From: Aquificales bacterium
GTDB lineage: Bacteria > Aquificota > Aquificia > Aquificales > QOAS01
Assembly: GCA_027035985.1 (NCBI GenBank)
Contig: JALVTI010000116.1
Span: 1,352 to 6,721, forward strand
Direction: 5' to 3'
Length of the DNA: 5,370 nt
Part shown: positions 1 through 4,085 of the stretch, one piece after another
Position numbering within the stretch: position 1 is the first letter of the stretch
Layout of the letters: every line of letters begins with the position of its first letter
Made by a program: the position numbers and the translations under genes
The notes under the pieces: model-generated
Databases searched by the model: none
What the model was told of the DNA's origin: nothing
Seen by the model: the letters and a program-made list of their open reading frames with translations, nothing else

Positions 1-1
1 T

Positions 2-223
2 GTTTTTATGTTCCTATAAGGGATTGAAACTATGCCAGATAGACGCAAGCGATTAGAAGAGCTAAAGTTTTTATGTTCCTATAAGGGATTGAAACAGGGC
101 TTGGGAAAGTGATATGTCAAACATATAAGCGTTTTTATGTTCCTATAAGGGATTGAAACAGTCTTCTCTCTATTTGTCTATCCCTTTCGGCGTTTGTTTT
201 TATGTCCCTATAAGGGCTTAAAC
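2..223 (+). CRISPR. 3' (leader-distal) end of a CRISPR array, 4 repeats and 3 spacers
   Basis: Three identical 29-nt repeats lie at 2-30, 67-95 and 131-159. They begin GTTTTTATG and end ATTGAAAC, and a fourth, decayed copy lies at 196-223. Spacers are 31-66 (36 nt), 96-130 (35 nt) and 160-195 (36 nt), all unrelated to each other. An 8-nt ATTGAAAC end is typical of type I-A/I-B and type III repeats processed by Cas6, where it becomes the 5' handle of the crRNA. The handle position and the decayed repeat on the right both indicate transcription left to right, with leader, cas genes and newest spacers outside the window to the left. Each repeat can form a small hairpin (positions 10-14 with 18-22, loop ATA). 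No cas gene is visible, so the subtype cannot be settled here. Confidence 0.97.
196..223 (+). repeat. decayed terminal CRISPR repeat
   Basis: This is the last repeat unit of the array. Relative to the other three it has T11 to C and A22 to C, and it lacks the G at position 25 (or, read without a gap, carries four substitutions). The T11 to C change turns a U-G wobble in the repeat hairpin into a C-G pair, while A22 to C removes the outermost pair. Terminal repeat decay at the leader-distal end is a known property of CRISPR arrays. No further repeat follows at spacer distance. Confidence 0.93.
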
Positions 224-226
224 CAA

Positions 227-376
227 ACCGATAACCCTTAACGTTCCAACGCAATAAGCGACCAATCACCTCCTTACAAAGTTTTAAGAAGGTTTAAGAC
301 CTCGAAAAGGAAGACCTTATTTTTTCCTCAAAAAGAGTTTTAGAAGTCTGTTCAGACCACAAAAGGGTTATTCGGT
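227..376. repeat. 150-bp segment bounded by an imperfect inverted repeat
   Basis: The left arm 227-239 (ACCGATAACCCTT) and the right arm 363-376 (AAGGGTTATTCGGT) are reverse complements apart from one extra base. AAACC occurs at 220-224 on the left and at 377-381 directly after the right arm. The arms could be the ends of a small non-autonomous mobile element (MITE-like), a long-range stem in an RNA, or chance. The interior has no gene. Tentative. Confidence 0.3.
289..325 (+). terminator. possible intrinsic terminator after the CRISPR array
   Basis: AAGGT at 289-293 can pair with ACCTT at 314-318, with an inner CCT/AGG pairing (300-302 with 308-310). The stem is followed by A and six Ts (320-325). 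It lies about 65 nt past the last repeat in the expected direction of array transcription. A competing small hairpin, AGGT 290-293 with ACCT 299-302, uses the same left arm. The stem is short for a thermophile, so this is only a candidate. Confidence 0.35.
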
Positions 377-404
377 AAACCTCTCCTTCCGCCAAAGGGT
401 AAAA

Positions 405-494
405 ATAACGGATTCAATCCACCAAATGGGCAATCAAAATTTTTCCTACTCTAGGAGTTGATTGAAAACCCAACCGTTATAGGTGGGATGGATT
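405..494 (+). promoter_or_regulatory. nested stem-loop region upstream of purQ, possible leader RNA
   Basis: Perfect complementary arms are nested: ATAACGG 405-411 with CCGTTAT 474-480; TGGG 427-430 with CCCA 469-472; CAATCAA 431-437 with TTGATTG 458-464; and TCCTA 444-448 with TAGGA 452-456 around a 3-nt loop. CCACC at 419-423, inside the outer stem, can also pair with GGTGG at 482-486, and AATCC 416-420 with GGATT 490-494. Either pairing would make a pseudoknot ending just before the GGAG at 500-503 ahead of purQ. I do not recognise a known riboswitch class. If purQ is transcribed from the -10-like box at 503-508, this region would lie upstream of its mRNA and would instead be part of another transcript or a DNA site. 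Confidence 0.4.
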
Positions 495-499
495 TTTGC

Positions 500-508
500 G
501 GAGATAAT
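500..508 (+). promoter_or_regulatory. purQ start region: weak GGAG and -10-like GATAAT
   Basis: GGAG at 500-503 is 13 nt from the purQ ATG, longer than the usual Shine-Dalgarno spacing. GATAAT at 503-508 resembles a -10 box and ends 8 nt before the ATG, so a transcript from it would begin at or next to the start codon. I see no good -35 hexamer at the proper distance. Either reading is weak on its own; lepB shows the same arrangement. Confidence 0.3.
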
Positions 509-516
509 GTTTCCCT

Positions 517-1200
517 ATGAAATTCGGCGTTGCGGTCTTTCCGGGTTCTAACTGCGATTACGACACCTACTATGTTATAGACGAGGTTTTAAATAAACCG
601 GTTAAGTTCCTCCATTGGGAGGATAGGAAGATAGATGTCGACTGCGTGGTTATACCGGGGGGGTTTTCCTTCGGCGACTACCTCAGACCGGGTGCGCTCG
701 CCGCGAGAACACCTCTTGCGGAGGCTATATACGATTTTGCCGAAAGGGGTGGATTGGTTATTGGTATCTGCAACGGGTTTCAGATACTCACCGAAATGCA
801 CCTCTTACCGGGTGCGTTAATACCCAACCGCCAATTGAAGTTCGTTTGTAAACCGGTTTACCTAAAGGTGGAGAACAACCAAACACCTTTCACCTCCAAG
901 TTGGAAAAGGGTGCGGTGATAAATATTCCGATAGCCCACCACGACGGGAATTTTTACGCCCCTCCCGAACAATTAGAGGAGTTGGAGAGAAACGGACAGG
1001 TCGTTTTGAGATACTGTTCCCCGGAGGGGGAGGTTTCTCCCGAATACAACCCCAACGGGAGTCTGAACAACATAGCGGGTATAGTCAACAAGAGGGGAAA
1101 CGTGTTCGGTCTAATGCCCCACCCCGAAAGGGCGAGTGAAAACGAATTGGGAAACAATAACGGGTTATTCATTTGGTACTCTCTCTTAAAGGAGGGGTAA
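517..1200 (+). CDS. purQ: Phosphoribosylformylglycinamidine synthase subunit PurQ (glutaminase)
   Basis: PurQ is the class I glutamine amidotransferase subunit of FGAM synthase. It hydrolyses glutamine and passes ammonia to PurL, which converts FGAR to FGAM with ATP in de novo purine synthesis in the cytoplasm. In the three-part enzyme PurS bridges the two. The 227-residue length is normal for this small form. Visible motifs are FPGSNCD near residue 8, PGGFSFGDYLRPGA at 47-60, the nucleophile Cys85 in GICNGFQ, and His202 and Glu204 in MPHPERA, completing the triad. The ATG at 517 puts the first strand of the flavodoxin-like fold (MKFGVAVFPG) exactly at the N terminus, so the start is secure although the ribosome site is weak. 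Neither purS nor purL is adjacent; upstream is the gene-free CRISPR flank. A terminator follows directly. Confidence 0.97.
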   Translation: MKFGVAVFPGSNCDYDTYYVIDEVLNKPVKFLHWEDRKIDVDCVVIPGGFSFGDYLRPGALAARTPLAEAIYDFAERGGLVIGICNGFQILTEMHLLPGALIPNRQLKFVCKPVYLKVENNQTPFTSKLEKGAVINIPIAHHDGNFYAPPEQLEELERNGQVVLRYCSPEGEVSPEYNPNGSLNNIAGIVNKRGNVFGLMPHPERASENELGNNNGLFIWYSLLKEG

Positions 1201-1202
1201 TT

Positions 1203-1230
1203 AAGAGTCCCCTTTTGGGATTCTTTTGTT
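1203..1230 (+). terminator. intrinsic terminator of purQ
   Basis: AAGAGTCCC at 1203-1211 pairs with GGGATTCTT at 1217-1225 (nine pairs, one of them G-U) around a 5-nt loop, followed by a T-rich run to about 1233. It begins 2 nt after the purQ stop codon. Read on the other strand the stem lacks a good T-run, so it mainly serves purQ. Confidence 0.75.
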
Positions 1231-1255
1231 CTTCCACACTAAAGGAAGGAAGGAT

Positions 1256-1273
1256 AAAAAAAACCTATTAGGT
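1256..1273 (-). terminator. possible weak terminator of rpe
   Basis: On the minus strand ACCT (1273-1270) and AGGT (1266-1263) form a 4-bp stem around AAT. Seven more Ts follow at 1262-1256, giving a run of eight with the last stem base. The left arm overlaps the rpe stop codon. The T-run is strong but the stem is very short, so this is tentative. Confidence 0.35.
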
Positions 1274-1951
1274 GTATTTAGAGATAATCTCCTTAAAGCG
1301 TTTGGTGTTGTCCTCGACCTCCACCGGGTCGTCGGAGGAGAATATCGCCGAACCGACTACAATCCAATCGGCACCCGCTTTTAGAACATCTTCCACATTG
1401 TGGAGTTTTATACCTCCGTCCACCTCTACGGCGACCCTATCTTCCAAACCAAGTTCCACCAAGAGGTTCTTGAGTCTCTCTATTTTCCCCAAGGCGGTGG
1501 GTATAAATTTCTGCCCACCGAAGCCGGGGTTTACCGACATAACCAAAACGTAGTCCACAAAGGGGAGGATATCCCTTAAAAACTCCACCGGTGTGGCGGG
1601 GTTTACCACCACCCCCGCTTGGGAATCCAGTTCCTTTATCAAGGAAACCGTCCGGTGGAGGTGTCTTTCGGTCTCCCAGTGGACGGAAACGGCGTTTGAG
1701 CCGTTTTTAACGAATTCCGGTATGTAGGCGGTCGGGTTTTCTATCATCAGGTGGCTGTCGATAAAGGTATTCACCCTTCGGGAGACCGCACCGACCACCG
1801 AGGCGCCAAAGGTGAGGTTGGGAACGAAATGCCCGTCCATCACGTCCATGTGTAGCCCGTCGGCGCCTCCCCTCAGGGTAGCCTCGACCAGCTCGCCCAA
1901 TTTCCAAAAGTCGGCGTTGAGTATGGAGGGTAGGAGTCTCTTTTCCACCAT
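1268..1951 (-). CDS. rpe: Ribulose-phosphate 3-epimerase
   Basis: Rpe interconverts D-ribulose 5-phosphate and D-xylulose 5-phosphate in the pentose phosphate pathway, and in the Calvin cycle where present. It is a metal-dependent TIM barrel. Numbered from an upstream GTG at 1969, visible motifs are PSILNADF (14-21), HMDVMDGHFVPN (40-51), DSHLMIENP (71-79), VNPGFGGQKF (146-155), VDGGIK (183-188) and the phosphate-binding GSAIF (206-210). The metal ligands His40, Asp42, His73 and Asp184 are all present. Start: ATG at 1951 gives MVEKRLLPSIL, matching the usual short lead before PSIL, with GGAG (1967-1964) 12 nt upstream. GTG at 1969 or 1954 in the same frame would add six or one residues. The gene is divergent from lepB and convergent with purQ, so it is probably transcribed alone. 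Confidence 0.96.
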   Translation of the reverse strand: MVEKRLLPSILNADFWKLGELVEATLRGGADGLHMDVMDGHFVPNLTFGASVVGAVSRRVNTFIDSHLMIENPTAYIPEFVKNGSNAVSVHWETERHLHRTVSLIKELDSQAGVVVNPATPVEFLRDILPFVDYVLVMSVNPGFGGQKFIPTALGKIERLKNLLVELGLEDRVAVEVDGGIKLHNVEDVLKAGADWIVVGSAIFSSDDPVEVEDNTKRFKEIISKYT

Positions 1952-1977
1952 CACTTTAATAGTCTCCACCGATTACC

Positions 1978-1985
1978 CTTATAAC
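1978..1985. promoter_or_regulatory. shared divergent promoter core between rpe and lepB
   Basis: TTATAA at 1979-1984 is a palindrome that gives TATAAC (1980-1985) towards lepB and TATAAG (1983-1978) towards rpe. TATAAC ends 7 nt before the lepB ATG at 1993. TATAAG ends 8 nt before the GTG at 1969, so a transcript from it would carry GGTGGAG ahead of the rpe ATG at 1951. No clear -35 boxes are seen; the hexamers at the proper distance are A/T-rich but poor matches. With so little space between the genes, at least one promoter must lie about here unless it is inside the other gene. Confidence 0.4.
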
Positions 1986-1992
1986 TCCTACC

Positions 1993-2802
1993 ATGGGAGA
2001 GGATTTAAAAAAGCTCCTTTTAAAGGTCAAGGAATTCTTTTCCACCCCCCACGGGAGTTTCTTGGGATTTGTCCTAATTTTGGTGGTTGTAAAGCTCTTT
2101 TTCGCCGAAGCCTACAATATCCCGAGCCGCTCGATGGAACCGACCCTCCTGCAGGGGGATTTTATCCTCACCAATAAGTTGGTCTACCGCTTCGCCGACC
2201 CCCGAAGGGGGGATATAGTGGTGTTCCAATACCCCTACGGGATAAGGGATTACGGGAAGAATGTCGACTTCGTCAAGCGGGTTGTCGGTCTGCCGGGTGA
2301 TGTGATAGCGTTTCACAACGGGTTTCTCACGATAAACGGGAAACCCCTGAAGTATAAAAAGGTAAAGGAAACCCCCGAGGCGGTTATCTACGAAGAATTT
2401 ATCCCCAGAAGGGACGGCTCCTATGTGAAACACCTCGTCAGGTACGAAAAAAATCCCCCGAAAGCCGCCCTCATAGGTCGCTTTGGGGTGCTAAGGGACG
2501 CAATCCCCGCTTCGGCGTGCCTCCACGTGTCGGAGGTCAGCCCCTACATCTGCGACGAGATTAAAGTCCCGAAGGGCTACTACTTCGTTATGGGGGACAA
2601 CCGCGACAACAGCGAGGACAGCCGCTATTGGGGCTTTTTGGCGCGCGGGCTGATAAAGAGCACCCCCTTTGTCATCTACTTTTCGGGGGAGGTTCCCCAC
2701 CTTTCGCCGAGGCAGGCGGACATCTTCAGCGGTATAACGCAGTTGATACACGCACTTCTCCACCCCCGATGGGATAGAATTGGAAAGCCTCTAATATACT
2801 AA
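1993..2802 (+). CDS. lepB: Signal peptidase I
   Basis: LepB cleaves signal peptides from proteins exported by Sec or Tat. It is anchored in the inner membrane with its catalytic domain outside. The 269-residue protein has a short basic N terminus, one membrane segment at about residues 22-38 (GFVLILVVVKLFF), then the nucleophile Ser47 in PSRSMEPTL, the general-base Lys95 in FVKRVVGLPGD (94-103 region) and the family signature GDNRDNSEDSR at 201-211. The C-terminal WDRIGKPL is typical of Gram-negative LepB. Residues about 115-190 form the extra beta domain of Gram-negative enzymes, with Cys176 and Cys187 as a possible disulfide. The ATG at 1993 has no Shine-Dalgarno sequence before it, and TATAAC ends 7 nt upstream, so the message may be leaderless. 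There is only one membrane segment where E. coli has two; single-anchor forms are common elsewhere. Confidence 0.96.
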   Translation: MGEDLKKLLLKVKEFFSTPHGSFLGFVLILVVVKLFFAEAYNIPSRSMEPTLLQGDFILTNKLVYRFADPRRGDIVVFQYPYGIRDYGKNVDFVKRVVGLPGDVIAFHNGFLTINGKPLKYKKVKETPEAVIYEEFIPRRDGSYVKHLVRYEKNPPKAALIGRFGVLRDAIPASACLHVSEVSPYICDEIKVPKGYYFVMGDNRDNSEDSRYWGFLARGLIKSTPFVIYFSGEVPHLSPRQADIFSGITQLIHALLHPRWDRIGKPLIY

Positions 2803-2838
2803 TTTCCTTTTGGAGTCCAAGATAAGGTTTAAGGAGGT
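2795..2838 (+). promoter_or_regulatory. strong ribosome binding site, and possible promoter, of the 126-residue gene
   Basis: AAGGAGGT at 2831-2838 sits 5 nt before the ATG at 2844, the best Shine-Dalgarno match in the window in front of a likely gene, and it fixes that start. TATACT at 2795-2800 overlaps the lepB stop codon and resembles a -10 box, but I see no convincing -35. The gene may therefore have its own promoter or be read through from lepB, 41 nt away. Confidence 0.6.
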
Positions 2839-2843
2839 AAAAA

Positions 2844-3224
2844 ATGGAACTATGGGCTAAGATAGGCGATGAAAAGGTAAAACTCCAGGGTTCTATGCTT
2901 AGCGTAATGGAGCAACTCCTTCAAAAGGCTAACGAAAAGGGCGGTGAGGTTCAACTGCTTTCCTTCCACGCCGGTCAAAAGGAGAGGAGAAGGCTAAAGA
3001 GGGAACTCCGCGCGGCAAATAAAAACCTTGTTGAAGCCGCAAGAAATTATGTCCGTTGGGCTTATCAAATAGAAGCCCGCAAAATAAGAAGACAAATTAA
3101 GGAACTTAAGAAGAAAGAAAGGGTTAACTCCAAAGGTATAAGGTTCCTGCCCAAAGGTGTCCAAAAGAAAATTGAAGAACTGGAAGCCCGCCTCGCCGAA
3201 GTTAATCAGAAAGCAGCCATATAA
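2844..3224 (+). CDS. small basic, probably coiled-coil protein of unknown function
   Basis: I do not recognise this 126-residue protein. Residues 1-40 (MELWAKIGDEKVKLQG...) look like a short folded or amphipathic part. From about residue 44 to 92 it is strongly helical and charged (QKERRRLKRELRAANKNL, then RKIRRQIKELKKKER), and there is a second helix at 105-122 (VQKKIEELEARLAEVNQ). By hand count Lys+Arg is about 31 against 16 Asp+Glu, so it is clearly basic. It has no signal peptide, membrane segment or cysteine. Nucleic-acid binding or a structural role would fit the charge but is only a guess. The near-ideal ribosome site argues that it is a real, well-translated gene. It lies 41 nt after lepB, and its last 23 bp overlap the end of the opposing 279-residue gene. 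Confidence 0.85.
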   Translation: MELWAKIGDEKVKLQGSMLSVMEQLLQKANEKGGEVQLLSFHAGQKERRRLKRELRAANKNLVEAARNYVRWAYQIEARKIRRQIKELKKKERVNSKGIRFLPKGVQKKIEELEARLAEVNQKAAI

Positions 3225-4041
3225 AAATTTTCCTTAAAGAATCTAAAAGGGAATTTTTCCTTTTTCTCTCCAACCTTATAGGTTCGGTGTAGATAGACCG
3301 CTTCGATTTCTTTAATTGTTTTTCCAGCTTTTTTAAATCCTTATTGAGTTTCTTAAAGTTATAGGGTAATTCCCTCAATTCGGGTTTAAAGTCGCCGATG
3401 AATTCCCTTAAAGATATAAGTTCTTTAATTGCCTTCCTGCGTTCGTTTTTTTCGATAAGTTCACCTATTATGGCGAGGGTTTTTAATATTCGAAACATTA
3501 AAAGTTCCCTTTTTTCGTTCAAGTAGGGTAGGTAATCCTCTAAATAAAATATTGTTTCCCCATAAAGACCTTCGTTAAATAACCTAATAGCGTTTTCTAT
3601 AACCTCCCACCCGTTCAGAGGTTTGGAAAAATTTTCCCATTTTTGGGATATATACCAATATCTGTACACCTTTTGGCAGAAGTTTTGCTTTAGGAACCCG
3701 TAGCGGGGGTCTATGCTCAGGAAACTTTCCCCCGAAGGGTTGTAGGTTATTAAGCCGCTCCCTTTAATGAACTTGTCGCCTTCATCCCTCAAATAAAAGA
3801 GTTCCAATTCCAACAGATAATCCCGCCAAGGGTAACTGTCGAAGTCTATCAAGTATTTGTTTAGACATTTTTTCAAACCTTCGAGAGGTATTTCGTCGAG
3901 TCCGTATATCCTACTAAGTTGACAATAGCAGAGACCTATATATAGCACATCTTTTTTCTCGGGAAATTCCAATATCTCAAACAAAAGGTGGGATAGTTTT
4001 CTCTTTATATACCTCTCCCTTTCGCGGAGGATGTTATTCAT
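3202..4041 (-). CDS. uncharacterised helical protein, possibly with a divergent DUF309-like segment
   Basis: This 279-residue protein is not one I can name. It reads as mostly helical: residues 1-90 are charged and aromatic-rich, 95-145 hold a Tyr/Trp/Phe-rich part (DPRYGFLKQNFCQKVYRYWY at 111-130), and 225-275 are very basic (KKLNKDLKKLEKQLKKSKR, then LERKRK), ending in a hydrophobic IFIWLL. Residues about 150-215 (AIRLFNEGLYGETIFYLED, then a second helix pair) resemble the DUF309 pattern, where an NxGxYxEAHExLE-type motif precedes two helices, but the usual histidine is replaced by Ile. That match is from memory and weak. There is no signal peptide. The gene follows glmU by 42 nt on the same strand, so it may be its operon partner. 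Only GGTGG, 3 nt before the ATG, hints at a ribosome site. Stretches counted by hand are 27-38% G+C, against 57-58% in lepB and glmU. Confidence 0.85.
   Translation of the reverse strand: MNNILRERERYIKRKLSHLLFEILEFPEKKDVLYIGLCYCQLSRIYGLDEIPLEGLKKCLNKYLIDFDSYPWRDYLLELELFYLRDEGDKFIKGSGLITYNPSGESFLSIDPRYGFLKQNFCQKVYRYWYISQKWENFSKPLNGWEVIENAIRLFNEGLYGETIFYLEDYLPYLNEKRELLMFRILKTLAIIGELIEKNERRKAIKELISLREFIGDFKPELRELPYNFKKLNKDLKKLEKQLKKSKRSIYTEPIRLERKRKNSLLDSLRKIFIWLLSD
3224..3265 (+). terminator. possible terminator of the 126-residue gene
   Basis: AAAATT at 3224-3229 can pair with AATTTT at 3252-3257, and CCTT at 3232-3235 with AAGG at 3247-3250, with a small internal loop between the two. A T-rich stretch follows (3254-3258 and 3261-3265). 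It starts at the stop codon of the 126-residue gene and lies within the coding end of the opposing gene. The stem is A/T-rich, so this is tentative. Confidence 0.35.
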
Positions 4042-4069
4042 AATCCACCAAAGGGATAAATTTAAAGGG

Positions 4070-4085
4070 AACCCCTAAGGGGGTT
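4070..4085 (-). other. hairpin at the end of glmU
   Basis: AACCCC 4070-4075 and GGGGTT 4080-4085 form a perfect 6-bp stem with a 4-nt loop. It overlaps the glmU stop codon (4086-4084) and lies in the 42-nt gap before the next gene on the minus strand. No T-run follows on either strand, so it is not a standard terminator. It could mark an mRNA 3' end, slow RNase decay of the glmU message, or partly block readthrough. Confidence 0.45.

Noticed and set aside
160..195. Possible self-targeting by spacer 3, which shares CCTTTCGG with glmU
   Set aside because: Only a short word is shared; there is no extended match anywhere in the window by eye.
135..254. 39-codon minus-strand frame starting TTG, downstream of a perfect Shine-Dalgarno sequence (275-265)
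   Set aside because: The start is 14 nt from the GGAGG, the frame runs antisense through two CRISPR repeats and a spacer, and the product has no recognisable features.
380..503. Known purine-related riboswitches (purine, ZTP/pfl, PRPP) upstream of purQ
   Set aside because: I could not find the conserved core sequences of these classes; only generic stems are visible.
1272..1553. Open frame on the + strand antisense to rpe
   Set aside because: It is a shadow of the rpe reading frame: low-complexity Ser/Thr/Pro-rich product, no ribosome site, and clear rpe motifs on the other strand.
2074..2433. Open frame on the - strand antisense to lepB
   Set aside because: The lepB catalytic motifs on the + strand explain this region and the antisense product has no recognisable pattern.
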